This document shows positions 1 to 9,063 of a stretch of DNA of 64,000 nt, one piece after another. Numbering within the stretch: position 1 is the first letter of the stretch; each line of letters begins with the position of its first letter. The notes under the pieces are model-generated. The model was not told where the DNA came from. It worked only from the letters and a program-made list of their open reading frames with translations, and did not search any database. The position numbers were made by a program, and so were the translations under genes. The stretch is from Spyradenecus sp045634445 (GTDB lineage: Bacteria; Verrucomicrobiota; Kiritimatiellia; RFP12; DVOR01): assembly GCA_045634445.1 (NCBI GenBank), contig JAZRAG010000058.1:4112-68111 (forward strand), read 5' to 3'.

Positions 1-2
1 AT

Positions 3-605
3 AAGCCGAATCAAGATCCCTTGCATTCAATGCGGATTGGGTTGGCTTCGTGTTCGGGGCTCTCTATCCTCCTTGTGGATGCCTGTCGCAGTGTGGGGAT
101 TCCCGCGCGTGTAGTGGGCTGCATGTGGCGCTTAAAGCCTGGTAATCACAGTTGGGTCGAAGTGAAGAGCGGCGGCAAGTGGTATCCGTTAGGTGCCTTT
201 GAGGATTGTCCGCCCGACCAATTATGGTTTCTCGGTGATGCGGCGGCGGCCGATGCGACAGACCCGCGCTTTACCATCTACGCTGCACGTAAGACCCCGC
301 TTAATGGTACCTATTTCTTTGGGTGGGGCGTCCCTGCAGAGAATGTGACCCATCTCTATGTGAAGGCGCCGACTGTAGCAACAGGGTGTAAGGTCTACTT
401 CGCTGTCGAACGCAAGGGTGCGCGCGTAGCAGTGCCGTTTGTGGTGAATGGAAAAACGTATCAGTCGCCGGGGCCGCTACAAGATATGAATGACTACGCA
501 GAGGTGATTTTGCCAGCAGCTGGACCCTTCACCGTGGAACTGGAGGGCAAGACCTATCATTATGAGGCCAAGGCGCATCAAATCATTGTGGAACAATTGC
601 CATGA
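3..605 (+). CDS. transglutaminase-like domain protein, C-terminal part (cut by window edge)
   Basis: The reading frame is open to the left edge, so the N-terminus is missing. The visible part starts in a transglutaminase-like core: a Cys in a SCSGLSILLVDACRSVGIPAR context (the usual catalytic Cys helix, including the GIPAR signature) followed about 25 residues later by NHSWVEV, which fits the catalytic His strand. The last 110 residues look like a beta-rich domain of unknown role. In bacteria such proteins often act on peptides or proteins outside the cytoplasm, but the substrate cannot be told here. The stop overlaps the ATG of the next gene by 4 bases, so the two are probably translated together. 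Family call is good; function is open. Confidence 0.7.
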   Translation, partial: KPNQDPLHSMRIGLASCSGLSILLVDACRSVGIPARVVGCMWRLKPGNHSWVEVKSGGKWYPLGAFEDCPPDQLWFLGDAAAADATDPRFTIYAARKTPLNGTYFFGWGVPAENVTHLYVKAPTVATGCKVYFAVERKGARVAVPFVVNGKTYQSPGPLQDMNDYAEVILPAAGPFTVELEGKTYHYEAKAHQIIVEQLP

Positions 606-1975
606 GCGATGCAAAAGACGCTAAAGCGAAGTTTGAGTTCACCCCGTGGCGGGCGACGCAGTTCTTCATTCCGCTCTGCATTCAGGCGATGAGCCAATCG
701 CTAACCTATCCCTTGGTGGGGATCGTGGTGGCCAATGGCGCAGGCGGTGCGAAGGAGTACTCCGCCTTTGCCCAAGGGCTCATGATTATGTTCTTCCTTG
801 GTACCCTCGGTTATGGACTCGTGACCACAGGGATGGTCTACGCAAAGGATCGTGTGGGCTACCTACGCTTTAAGCTCGTCAACCTCATTATCATGCTCAT
901 CATGGCGGGTGGGCAGATCTTCCTCGCCCTGCCAGGGGTGGCGCCCTTTGTCTTCGGTACCTGCCTTGGGCTTGAGGGGGCGCAACTCGAGGTGGCGCGT
1001 TGGTCAATGCTCTGCTCGGTTCCTGCGCAGATGGGCTTCATGATGCGAAACGTGCCGCAGGTGGTGCTCTATAACGAACACGAGACGGCGTCGGCCAACT
1101 TCGCCACGATTCTCCGTATTCTCATTACTGCCGGCGCCGCGCCGCTTTTCTATTGGTTGGGGCTTGTCGGCTGGCAGTGGGGGTGCGTCTGCCTGAGCTT
1201 CCCCGTGCTCTTTGAAGCTGCCATGATGAAGATCCTCGCGCGGAAGTATGTCCAACGTTTACCGCGTTGCCTCTCACCGCAGACGCGCATCTCTACGGCT
1301 GGCATCTTCCTTTTTAACATCCCACTCTCCCTTGGTGGGATGTTGCTGATGTTCGCCATCTTCATGCTTAATGCGATTATCAACCGCGCGGATCAAGGCG
1401 TGGAGATGTTGGCAATTCACTTGGTGGCGATTGGGTTAGTCAACCCGCTCTCTTATGGCGCGCTGCGCAACCAAGCGGTGGCGATTGGCTTCCCCCAACG
1501 CGATGTGCGCGATCAGCGTACCTTCTGTTTTGCCGCCGTGAGTGGGCTTTGCCTCGCAGCCGTTCTTCTTGTGATGCAGATTCCCGCGCTTGCGAAGGGT
1601 TACTTCTGTGGCGTGCAACACCTCTCTGACTGGCAAGCGCCTTTGGCTCAACGCGCCCTTTTGGTGGCGATGATTTTCCCCGTGGTGCAGGCTTTGCGTG
1701 GACATGCAGAGGGATTGGCCGCAGCGCGTAAGCGCCCCAACGCCGTATTGGCGGGTCAGGCGGTCTTCTTCGGGGTCTTAGTTGCCGTCCTGGTGATTCT
1801 CTTTGGCCTCAAGGTGCCAGGCTATCTGATGGGCATCATCTCCCTCTGTTCGGCCTCAACAGCAGCCTTTGTTACGATTCGTATTGGGTTGGCCCTCGCG
1901 CGATTGGAAGAAGATTACCCGCTTCCGGTAGCTGAGCGCGTGGCCAGTGGACGTTCGAATGAGCGTCGCGTATAA
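602..1975 (+). CDS. multi-pass membrane transporter-like protein (MATE/ANK-like)
   Basis: A 457-residue protein made almost wholly of hydrophobic helices (about 12), with a short charged cytoplasmic N-terminus. The first helix region (RATQFFIPLCIQAMSQSL) and the pattern of long paired helices resemble the MATE/flippase superfamily and in particular ANK-type (progressive ankylosis) exporters. No catalytic motif is visible and the substrate is unknown. It overlaps the upstream transglutaminase-like gene by ATGA and is followed by a U32 peptidase-family gene 21 bases later, so the three probably form one transcript. Confidence 0.55.
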   Translation: MSDAKDAKAKFEFTPWRATQFFIPLCIQAMSQSLTYPLVGIVVANGAGGAKEYSAFAQGLMIMFFLGTLGYGLVTTGMVYAKDRVGYLRFKLVNLIIMLIMAGGQIFLALPGVAPFVFGTCLGLEGAQLEVARWSMLCSVPAQMGFMMRNVPQVVLYNEHETASANFATILRILITAGAAPLFYWLGLVGWQWGCVCLSFPVLFEAAMMKILARKYVQRLPRCLSPQTRISTAGIFLFNIPLSLGGMLLMFAIFMLNAIINRADQGVEMLAIHLVAIGLVNPLSYGALRNQAVAIGFPQRDVRDQRTFCFAAVSGLCLAAVLLVMQIPALAKGYFCGVQHLSDWQAPLAQRALLVAMIFPVVQALRGHAEGLAAARKRPNAVLAGQAVFFGVLVAVLVILFGLKVPGYLMGIISLCSASTAAFVTIRIGLALARLEEDYPLPVAERVASGRSNERRV

Positions 1976-1996
1976 GATTGATTGGAGCAACATAGC

Positions 1997-3238
1997 ATGA
2001 CCTTACCTGAACTTCTCGCCCCAGCAGGGGACCAAGCCAGCTTCCATGCAGCATTAGCCAATGGCGCAGATGCTGTCTATATCGGCATTGGGCGCTTCAA
2101 TATGCGTCGTAGCCAAGACGGGTGCCTGCACTTCAACCAGATCCCTAATATGGTGAAAGAGGCCCACGCTGTAGGCTCTAAGCTCTATGTGACGCTCAAT
2201 ACCATTGTCTATCAAGACGAATTGCCCGAGCTCGATCGCACCATTGCCCTCCTCAAAGAGGCCGCAGTGGATGCTGTGATTGCCTGTGACTGGGCGGTGA
2301 TTCGCCGCGCAAAGGCCGCAGGAATCCCCGTGCATGTCTCTACCCAGATGTCGGCCTCCAATGCCGAAGTCGTGCGTTTCCTCGCGGAGCAGGGTGCCGA
2401 ACGTGTCGTCTTGGCGCGTGAGTGTTCTTTAGAAGACATCGCAGTGATTGCCAAAGAGGGCGGCGTGCCGATTGAAGTCTTCGGCCACGGCGCGCAGTGC
2501 GTAGCCACCAGTGGGCGTTGCTTCCTCTCGCAGATGGCGTATGGGTGTAGCTCCTCGCGTGGACAGTGTTTGCAACCCTGCCGTCGCCGTTACCACATCA
2601 AAGAGGTCTCCGATGGCGTTGAGGCAGGGGCGAATGCCGAATTTGAGATTGGGCCCAGCTTCATCCTCTCGGCCAAGGACTTATGTACGTTGGGCATGTT
2701 GCCTGAATTGATTGCTGCGGGTGTAGCCTCGCTCAAGATTGAAGGCCGCGCGCGTAATCCTGAATACGTGGCCAATGTTGTGCGCGCCTATCGTAAGGCG
2801 TTGGATGCAATTGCTGCAGGCACCTATGATGAAGCTTGCCGCGCTGAGTGTCTGCAGCTCGTCAATGCCGTCTATCACCGTCCCTTCGCAGAAGGACTTC
2901 TGCGCGGGCGTCCAGGGCAGGAACAGTTCACCGATACGGATGCTAACTTCGCAACTGAGAAGAAGCTCTATCTCGGCGTGGTGCGCAATTACTATGCCCG
3001 TCACAACGTGGCAGAAGTCTTGGTGCATGAAGGGGTGCTTAAACCCGATACGCGGTTGGCCATTCATGGGCCGAAGACAGGCGTTGTGGACTTCGTTGTG
3101 GGGACCTTACGTCAAGATGAGCAGATGCCGCAAGAGGTGCGTCGCGGTGAATGGGTGACCTTCGTGGTGCCTGAACGCGTGCGCCCTGGCGATAAGGTCT
3201 ACTTCGTTGTCCCAGCGCAACCCACTCCCGTGCGCTAA
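1997..3238 (+). CDS. peptidase U32 family protein (RNA-modification type, TrhP/RlhA-like)
   Basis: 413 residues from the ATG at 1997, chosen because GGAG lies 9 bases upstream; a TTG start 15 bases earlier would overlap that site. The N-terminus ELLAPAGDQASFHAALANGADAVYIG is the classic U32 opening, and EVFGHGAQCVATSGRCFLS matches the U32 signature with its conserved cysteines; a further SSRGQCLQPCRRRY adds the rest of the probable iron-sulfur ligands. Members known in E. coli and Bacillus hydroxylate tRNA uridine-34 or 23S rRNA using prephenate-derived oxygen chemistry; classical protease activity is doubtful. Which RNA is modified here cannot be seen. Confidence 0.8.
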   Translation: MTLPELLAPAGDQASFHAALANGADAVYIGIGRFNMRRSQDGCLHFNQIPNMVKEAHAVGSKLYVTLNTIVYQDELPELDRTIALLKEAAVDAVIACDWAVIRRAKAAGIPVHVSTQMSASNAEVVRFLAEQGAERVVLARECSLEDIAVIAKEGGVPIEVFGHGAQCVATSGRCFLSQMAYGCSSSRGQCLQPCRRRYHIKEVSDGVEAGANAEFEIGPSFILSAKDLCTLGMLPELIAAGVASLKIEGRARNPEYVANVVRAYRKALDAIAAGTYDEACRAECLQLVNAVYHRPFAEGLLRGRPGQEQFTDTDANFATEKKLYLGVVRNYYARHNVAEVLVHEGVLKPDTRLAIHGPKTGVVDFVVGTLRQDEQMPQEVRRGEWVTFVVPERVRPGDKVYFVVPAQPTPVR

Positions 3239-3257
3239 GCCGCACGATTGTTAACCG

Positions 3258-4502
3258 TTATGGAATGATGAGCAGGTCGCCCTCAAGTTGCGTGGGGGTG
3301 ACCCAAACACGTTTGCCGCGTGGGAAAGCGGCGGGAAGGCGACAGTGAAAGCGTTCGGCAGACCAACCCAGACGGACGTCACCGCGGCGTTGTTCAGGGA
3401 TGACCTCTAAGGGCTTGCCCACCGCCAAACGCAGTTGGGCTGTGGCTTGTAAGGCGGCGGTTTCACGTAAGGACTTGGCGCGCAGTTGGATTTCGGCGGG
3501 CGGAACATGGTTGGGGAAGGTAGCCGCAGGCGTGCCTTCACGGATGGAATAGGGGAAGACGTGTGCCCCTGTGAAGGGGTAAGCCGCAATAAAGGCGCGT
3601 GTCTCTTCAGCGTGGGCTGCGGTTTCGCCAGGGTGGCCCGCAATCCAGTCTGCACTCAAGCCACATCCCGGTAAGGTGGTACAGACTGTCTCAAGAAGAC
3701 GATGGAGGTCCGCCTGGGTATAACGTCGGCGCATCAAAGAGAGGACCGCGTCACTTGCTGACTGCATGGGGAAGTGTAAGAAGGGGCAGATGCGGCCTTT
3801 AGACCGCGCAATGAGTTGGATCAGTGCCGTATCATCCAAGATGCAAGGCTCAAGTGAACCAATGCGGAAACGCCCTTCGCCTGGCACTTCCACGAGCCGT
3901 CGGAGGAGTTCGATGAAGTCATAGCCGTGTAGGGGGTCGCGGTAGAGCGCCAAGTGGCAACCCGTCAGCACAATCTCCTCATACCCCTGCGCAAAGAGTG
4001 CCTGCGCACGCGCCAAAATGCGGTCGGAAGGTTCTGAAACTGGTGCACCGCGGAGGTGCGGCACAATGCAGTAGGCGCAGAATTGGTCGCACCCATCCTG
4101 GATGATAAGCGAGGCGCGCGTACGATGGCGTGGAGGCGAAAGGTGGGGTGTTGTCGTGGGAAGTGCTTGGGCTTGGAGGAAGGCAAGCGTCTGGGTGAGC
4201 CACTCGCCCTTCTGCGCGTGCGGAATTCGCAAGTCAATCGCAACCTCTTTCACCAACTCTGCGGCGCAACCGCTAAGGATGATCTTCAGCTTGGGGCGTT
4301 GTTGGCGAACCGCGCGCAAGAGGCGCGTGACTTCCTTTACCGCGGGTTCGGTTACGGCACACGAATGAACGCAGAAGACGTCAGCCTCTGAACGATCGGT
4401 AATGGCATAACCACGCGCGGCGAGTTCGCTTTGCCACCCCTCACTCTCGGCTTGATTGAGGCGGCAACCAAAGGTTTGAAAGGCAAGCGAAGGACGCGTC
4501 AC
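3258..4502 (-). CDS. mtaB: tRNA (N6-threonylcarbamoyladenosine37) methylthiotransferase, MtaB type
   Basis: A 414-residue radical-SAM methylthiotransferase. The N-terminal UPF0004 domain has FQTFGCRLNQAES with the first cluster cysteine, then HSCAVTEPA and SGCAAE. The radical-SAM motif CDQFCAYC (CxxxCxxC) follows at about residue 139. The FGCRLNQ opening favours MtaB (YqeV, acts on t6A37) over MiaB (FGCQMN). The C-terminus carries a short TRAM-like region. Translation starts at a GTG four bases after the murG stop, so it is probably translated after murG in one operon. Confidence 0.88.
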   Translation of the reverse strand: MTRPSLAFQTFGCRLNQAESEGWQSELAARGYAITDRSEADVFCVHSCAVTEPAVKEVTRLLRAVRQQRPKLKIILSGCAAELVKEVAIDLRIPHAQKGEWLTQTLAFLQAQALPTTTPHLSPPRHRTRASLIIQDGCDQFCAYCIVPHLRGAPVSEPSDRILARAQALFAQGYEEIVLTGCHLALYRDPLHGYDFIELLRRLVEVPGEGRFRIGSLEPCILDDTALIQLIARSKGRICPFLHFPMQSASDAVLSLMRRRYTQADLHRLLETVCTTLPGCGLSADWIAGHPGETAAHAEETRAFIAAYPFTGAHVFPYSIREGTPAATFPNHVPPAEIQLRAKSLRETAALQATAQLRLAVGKPLEVIPEQRRGDVRLGWSAERFHCRLPAAFPRGKRVWVTPTQLEGDLLIIP

Positions 4503-4505
4503 GGG

Positions 4506-5621
4506 TTACTTACGGGAGGTTTGTGCCACAGTTAAGAGCAAGTCTGTCACTGCGCGCGTAGCATCCTGCTGCGGCAGTTTTGCAAAGGCATCACGCATCT
4601 GTTGGCGCAGGGCAGCATCGGCATACAGCGAATGCAGGGTGTCGGCAAACTGCTCGGGCGTAGTTGTCAATTGATTCAGGCAGAGCGCACCACCGCAACG
4701 TACGATGGACTCGGCGTTCTTGCGTTGGTGATCGTCGGCAGCTGTTGGGAGCGGAATGAAGAGCGTGGGGACGCCGCACCGTGCAATCTCAAAACACGTT
4801 GCCGCACCTGCTCGAGCGATAATGAGGTCAGCAGCACCATATGCGGCACCCATATCATCAATGAAAGGCACGAGCTGGATTTGGGCTTCAAGGCCTGCGT
4901 AGATGGGACGCAATTCATCTAAGCTACTTGCGCCGCATTGATGGACAATGCGCACCTCTGGGCAGTCCTTTGCAAGTGCAGCTAAAGCAGGCGCAATGAG
5001 GAGGTTCATTCCACGTGCACCTTGGCTACCACCTGTTACAAGGAGGTTGAAGGTGTCATGTGTCTTCGTCATGGCGCGCGCCTTCTCAAGCGTGTCCAAG
5101 ACATTCTGACGTAAAGGAAGGCCTGTGAAGACCGTCTTGACGCCAGGGAGTTGGGCATTCGCTTCCTCAAAGGAGGTTGCCACCGCTGCAACGTGTGACC
5201 ATGTAGAGAAGCGGCGCACTGCAGCCCCAACAAGGCTATTGGCTTCGTGGAAAACGACGGGAATCTTGAGCAAGCGTGCGGCAATCACGGCAGGGGTGCA
5301 CGTGTAGCCACCAGTGGTAAAGAGCACCGCGGGACGCTGTTGCTTCAAGAAACGGAGACACTTGAGCGGGGCAAGTGCGTTGGAGAGGAAGATACGCGGG
5401 TGTACCATGCGGCGAATCGGGTACATCCCTGACTTCATTAATGGGCCCTTCCACGCGGCAACCGTCTTAGCCTCGGCATCGCGTGTGCCCGAAAGGATGA
5501 GCGCAACTGTGTGACCTTCAGCAAGGAGTTGGTCCGCGACTGCCATTGCAGGGTGAATGTGTCCACCCGTGCCTCCGCAAGCAATCGCAATCGAGTGGTG
5601 TGGCGTAGCAGTATTAGTCAT
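4506..5621 (-). CDS. murG: UDP-GlcNAc:undecaprenyl-pyrophosphoryl-MurNAc-pentapeptide GlcNAc transferase
   Basis: 371 residues, normal for MurG, which makes lipid II from lipid I on the inner face of the membrane. The N-terminal glycine-rich loop ACGGTGGHIHPAMAVAD, the FTTGGYTCTP segment, the VTGGSQGARGMN hinge and the C-terminal donor-site ARAGAATCFEIARCGVPTLFIPLP are all present. It is not in a dcw cluster: its neighbours are an SGNH lipoprotein gene upstream and mtaB downstream. No clear Shine-Dalgarno sequence precedes the ATG. Its presence argues for a peptidoglycan wall. Confidence 0.95.
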   Translation of the reverse strand: MTNTATPHHSIAIACGGTGGHIHPAMAVADQLLAEGHTVALILSGTRDAEAKTVAAWKGPLMKSGMYPIRRMVHPRIFLSNALAPLKCLRFLKQQRPAVLFTTGGYTCTPAVIAARLLKIPVVFHEANSLVGAAVRRFSTWSHVAAVATSFEEANAQLPGVKTVFTGLPLRQNVLDTLEKARAMTKTHDTFNLLVTGGSQGARGMNLLIAPALAALAKDCPEVRIVHQCGASSLDELRPIYAGLEAQIQLVPFIDDMGAAYGAADLIIARAGAATCFEIARCGVPTLFIPLPTAADDHQRKNAESIVRCGGALCLNQLTTTPEQFADTLHSLYADAALRQQMRDAFAKLPQQDATRAVTDLLLTVAQTSRK

Positions 5622-5689
5622 AGGATGAGGAGTCTTCTAAAGGAGAGTGTTAATGAATGTAGGATAGGGGATATGAACTTCAAGAGGGG

Positions 5690-5715
5690 CCTTCGCACAC
5701 ATTGAGGCGCGAAGG
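5690..5715 (-). terminator. possible weak terminator after the SGNH gene
   Basis: CCTTCGC and GCGAAGG form a 7-bp stem with a 12-nt loop just after the SGNH stop. No T-run follows on the minus strand, so this may be only an mRNA hairpin between two genes of one transcript. Confidence 0.3.
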
Positions 5716-5726
5716 CGGTTAGGAGG

Positions 5727-6497
5727 TTACGGTGCCATGAAGTCTGTAACCACAGCTTCGCCCCAAAGGCGATGACCTTCCTTATTCGGATGTAAGAGGT
5801 CTGGCATCAAATCACGGCGAAGGGTATGACCATCCTCCTCAGCAAAGTAGAGCGTAGAGATGTCCTTGCAAACAACGCGTTCGCCATCGGCAAGTGTGGG
5901 AATCATTTGGTTGATGCGGTCGTTTGCACGGCGCTTTGCATCGTTGCCATTAACACCACGCGGGAAGATATAGAGGAGGGTAATCTTCGCTTGGGGGCAC
6001 TCTTGCTTCAACGTGTCAACAATGGCGCGAATCCCTTCAAAGGTCATTTCAGGCGCAGGATCAAGCCCCTTGTTGAGATTCCAACCTGTGTTGTTTGTGC
6101 CGATCATCACCATGATACGCTTAGGGGCTACCGTCTGCCAATTGATGCGACGGATGCGCCAGAGGACATCCTGCGTGCGGTCGCCGCTAAAACCTAAGTT
6201 AAGGGCGTTGCCAAAGTAGGTCTGCTGCAAATCGGGAGCCAAGACATCCCAATTGTGCGTGATCGAGTCGCCCAAAAGCACGGTATCGTGTTGGGTCTGC
6301 GCTTGGGCTTCCTTCTCGGCTAAGCGTAGGCGCCACCATTCAAGATGCAAACGATGGGCTGGAATCACCGCAGGATTGGCGACCTTCTGAGGCGCAGGCG
6401 TAGAAGGTGTCTCAGGTGTGGTGGCAGGGGGTGTGGCGCAACCGCAAAGCGCGAAGAGTGTAAGGGCGAGTAAGAGCGTGTTAAAGGCGTGCTTCAT
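5727..6497 (-). CDS. SGNH/GDSL-type hydrolase lipoprotein
   Basis: 256 residues from the ATG at 6497, chosen because AAAGGAA lies just upstream and because it gives a clean lipoprotein signal (MKHAFNTLLLALTLFALCGC, lipobox ending at the Cys). After a Pro/Thr-rich linker come the SGNH blocks: VLLGDSITHNW (block I Ser), GFSGDRTQDVLWR (block II Gly), MIGTNNTGW (block III Asn), and a C-terminal DLLHPNKEGHRLW (block V Asp/His). Such enzymes remove acetyl or acyl groups from glycans or lipids; relatives resemble the platelet-activating-factor acetylhydrolase type. It probably acts at the outer membrane or in the periplasm. Confidence 0.82.
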   Translation of the reverse strand: MKHAFNTLLLALTLFALCGCATPPATTPETPSTPAPQKVANPAVIPAHRLHLEWWRLRLAEKEAQAQTQHDTVLLGDSITHNWDVLAPDLQQTYFGNALNLGFSGDRTQDVLWRIRRINWQTVAPKRIMVMIGTNNTGWNLNKGLDPAPEMTFEGIRAIVDTLKQECPQAKITLLYIFPRGVNGNDAKRRANDRINQMIPTLADGERVVCKDISTLYFAEEDGHTLRRDLMPDLLHPNKEGHRLWGEAVVTDFMAP

Positions 6498-6676
6498 AAT
6501 GATTCCTTTCAGCAGTAAGTATAGTAGCATGTTTGAGGGAAGAGTGCCCTTGTTTGATGAACAAAAAGGCAAAATCATCCCGCAGGATACAGGTGAATGA
6601 GGAGGGGTGCCGCAAACAAAAAGCAACAGAATACGCTAAATTGCGATTTAGGGGGTTCACATTCCTCGTTTTGTGG

Positions 6677-6682
6677 TATACT
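6677..6682 (+). promoter_or_regulatory. argG -10 element (extended, TGG-TATACT)
   Basis: TATACT with TG one base upstream, 38 bases before the argG ATG, which has an AAGGAG ribosome binding site. A TTCACA 15 bases upstream is a poor -35. Confidence 0.5.
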
Positions 6683-6719
6683 TTTGCGCGTTTAATTTCA
6701 CAATTAAGGAGTAGATACC

Positions 6720-7961
6720 ATGGCAATGGTTTTGGAAGATCTCAAGGGTATGGTCGCAGGAACGTGCGTTTCTGGCGGCTTGGATTCTCGTACAATCGCT
6801 AAGGTGATGATGGAAGCCGGCGTGAAGGTGATTGGCTTCTGCGGTGGCATTGGTCAGCCCGACGAAGCAGATATCAACGACGTGGCAAAGCGTATGGCAC
6901 CGACCGGCATTGAAACCGTGATCGTTGACTTGCGCGAAGAAATGGCAGACGCTTGCTTGGAAGCAATCAAGTGCCAGGCAATGTACGATGGTGGTTACTG
7001 GAACTCCACCGGTATCGGTCGCGCAGTGACCATTAAGGGCTTGATTCCTGAAATGAAGAAGCGTGGCGTTCAGGTGCTCGTGCACGGTGCTACCGGCCGT
7101 GGTAACGACCAGATGCGCATTGAACGTTACACCAACGTCTTCGCTCCTGAAATGAAGGTCTACGCTCCTTGGCGTGACGCTGGCCTTCTTCAGAAGTTCC
7201 CTGGCCGTACCCAGATGGTGGATTACCTCGCACAGTTCGGCATCATCGCATTCGCTGGCGGTAAGAAGAAGTACTCGACCGACGCAAACATCGCTGGTCT
7301 CTCTCACGAAGCAGAAGACCTCGAATCGATGGAAACCTCCATGCAGATCGTGGAACCCACCATGGGCGTGTGGCCTTGGCAGGCTCCTGACAAGATGGAA
7401 CAAGTGACCATCCGCTTCGCAAAGGGTCGCGTGGTGCAGATCAATGGTAAGGACGTCACCCCGCTCGAAGCAATGACGCTCGCTAACGAAATCGGTGGCC
7501 GTAATGGTATCGGCATGAAGCACGCGCTTGAAAACCGCATCATCGGTACGAAGAGCCGCGGCGTCTACGAAGCTCCTGGTATGGAACTCCTCGGTACCGC
7601 AATCCGTTACGTCTATCAGGCAACGATGGATCGTCAGGCTACCTTGTTCTTCACCCAGCTCTCCAAGTTGATCACCGACGAAATCTACGACGGTCGCTTC
7701 TACGATCCGACCTGCTTGGCTGCTCGTCGCGCAGTTGACTCCCTCGCACAGCACGCAGACGGCACGGTGAAGCTCAGCCTCTACAAGGGCAACATCATCT
7801 TTGATGCACTCACCGATTGCCCGCACTCCATCTACAACGAAGCAGACTCCTCGATGGAAGCTTCTGATGGTGTCAACCCGGTCAGCTCTCAGGGCTTCGC
7901 TGAAATCCAGTCGGTTGAAGCTCGTATGCTCGCCCTCTCGGGTCAGATTGAAGGTTGCTAA
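6720..7961 (+). CDS. argG: argininosuccinate synthase
   Basis: 413 residues, close to the family's usual 400. ATP-dependent joining of citrulline and aspartate in arginine biosynthesis. The ATP-pyrophosphatase loop SGGLDS is at residues 18-23, and VHGATGRGNDQMRIE matches the conserved substrate-binding segment. The start has an AAGGAG site 8 bases upstream. Codon use is strongly biased (GAA, CTC, CGT) like the ribosomal genes in this window, which suggests high expression. It stands alone between its own promoter and a strong hairpin terminator; argH and the rest of the pathway are not here. A 389-codon open frame on the opposite strand is a codon-bias shadow. Confidence 0.96.
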   Translation: MAMVLEDLKGMVAGTCVSGGLDSRTIAKVMMEAGVKVIGFCGGIGQPDEADINDVAKRMAPTGIETVIVDLREEMADACLEAIKCQAMYDGGYWNSTGIGRAVTIKGLIPEMKKRGVQVLVHGATGRGNDQMRIERYTNVFAPEMKVYAPWRDAGLLQKFPGRTQMVDYLAQFGIIAFAGGKKKYSTDANIAGLSHEAEDLESMETSMQIVEPTMGVWPWQAPDKMEQVTIRFAKGRVVQINGKDVTPLEAMTLANEIGGRNGIGMKHALENRIIGTKSRGVYEAPGMELLGTAIRYVYQATMDRQATLFFTQLSKLITDEIYDGRFYDPTCLAARRAVDSLAQHADGTVKLSLYKGNIIFDALTDCPHSIYNEADSSMEASDGVNPVSSQGFAEIQSVEARMLALSGQIEGC

Positions 7962-7985
7962 TTCGTTAGCCCTTTATCAGTTCTT

Positions 7986-8023
7986 AGAAAGCGCGCGATT
8001 CCTTAGAGAATGGCGCGCTTTCT
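7986..8023 (+). terminator. argG terminator hairpin
   Basis: AGAAAGCGCGC (7986-7996) is the exact reverse complement of GCGCGCTTTCT (8013-8023), an 11-bp stem with a 16-nt loop, 24 bases after the argG stop. Confidence 0.75.
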
Positions 8024-8141
8024 ATTGCTATGGAGCGTGACATTGGAGTGTGAGGCGGGGGGATTTGAGACAAAAGAGCGCACCCTTGTCTTTTTCTCTT
8101 GTTTTCGTCACTTTTTGATAGAGTCTCAAGGCGTTTTTTGG

Positions 8142-8147
8142 TAAACT
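8142..8147 (+). promoter_or_regulatory. dapA -10 element (extended, TGG-TAAACT)
   Basis: TAAACT with TG one base upstream, 30 bases before the dapA ATG; AAAAGGAG is the ribosome binding site. A TTGATA sits 21 bases upstream, too far for a normal -35. Confidence 0.45.
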
Positions 8148-8177
8148 TTGCCTGTTTTACTTTAAAAGGAGTTTCCC

Positions 8178-9053
8178 ATGCTTAAGCTTAAGGGTGTATT
8201 TAGTGCATTAGTGACGCCGTTCAATGACGATGGCAGCGTTGACTATGGTGCTTTGCGTTCTAATATTCAGTGGCAGATTGAAGAAGGTGTCGCAGGTGTT
8301 TGCCCCGTGGGTACCACTGGCGAATCTCCTACGTTGAGCCCCGAAGATCACTTGAAGGTGATTGAAGAAACGGTGAACGCTGTCGCTGGTCGCGTGGCGG
8401 TGATTGCTGGTACGGGTGCTAATTCGACCGAAGAAGCCTTGCACTTGACGAAGGCTGTCCAGGATCTCGGCGTTTCTGCAACGCTTCAGGTGACGCCTTA
8501 CTATAACAAGCCGAATGCAGAAGGTCTCTATCGTCACTTCGCAGCAGTGGCTGATTTGGGCGTGCCCGTGGTGCTTTACAATGTACCTGGCCGTAGCGCA
8601 AAGGAAATCCCCTTGAGCGTGGTGGCTCGTTTGGCAAAGCATCCGAATGTGTGCGCCATCAAGGAAGCCGCTGGTAGCGTTGATCGCGTCTCTGCGATTC
8701 GTCAGATTGCGCCTGAATTGACGATCCTCTCTGGCGATGATAGCTTGACGCTTCCGATGATCTCGGTGGGCGCTGAAGGTGTGATTTCGGTTTGCTCGAA
8801 TGTGATTCCGCGCGAAATGAGCCAGTTGGTGGCTTACGCTTTGGCTGGTGATTTCGCAGCTGCTCGTCAGCTTCACGAAACCTACTATCCGCTCTTCCGC
8901 GATATGTTCTGCGATACGAACCCGATCCCGGTGAAGGCCGCTCTCGCAATGATGGGCCGTATCCGCCCAGTGTATCGTTTGCCGCTCTGCGAACCTGATG
9001 CTGCGAATACAGAATTGATTCGCTCCACCTTGACAAAGCTCAAGTTGATCTAA
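8178..9053 (+). CDS. dapA: 4-hydroxy-tetrahydrodipicolinate synthase
   Basis: 291 residues, the usual size. Condenses pyruvate with aspartate semialdehyde, first committed step towards meso-diaminopimelate and lysine. Key residues are in place: the GTTGES pyruvate loop (about 45-50), Tyr134 in YNVPGR and the Schiff-base Lys162 in IKEAAG. It begins a tight operon: dapB starts 10 bases after its stop, then folK and a subtilase gene. AAAAGGAG precedes the start by 7 bases. Confidence 0.96.
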   Translation: MLKLKGVFSALVTPFNDDGSVDYGALRSNIQWQIEEGVAGVCPVGTTGESPTLSPEDHLKVIEETVNAVAGRVAVIAGTGANSTEEALHLTKAVQDLGVSATLQVTPYYNKPNAEGLYRHFAAVADLGVPVVLYNVPGRSAKEIPLSVVARLAKHPNVCAIKEAAGSVDRVSAIRQIAPELTILSGDDSLTLPMISVGAEGVISVCSNVIPREMSQLVAYALAGDFAAARQLHETYYPLFRDMFCDTNPIPVKAALAMMGRIRPVYRLPLCEPDAANTELIRSTLTKLKLI

Positions 9054-9063
9054 GGAGAAGGCA

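Noticed and set aside
6657..7826. 389-codon open frame on the minus strand opposite argG
   Set aside because: It is the mirror of a highly biased gene (frequent GAA and CGT codons avoid antisense stops); no start signal and no protein-like features.
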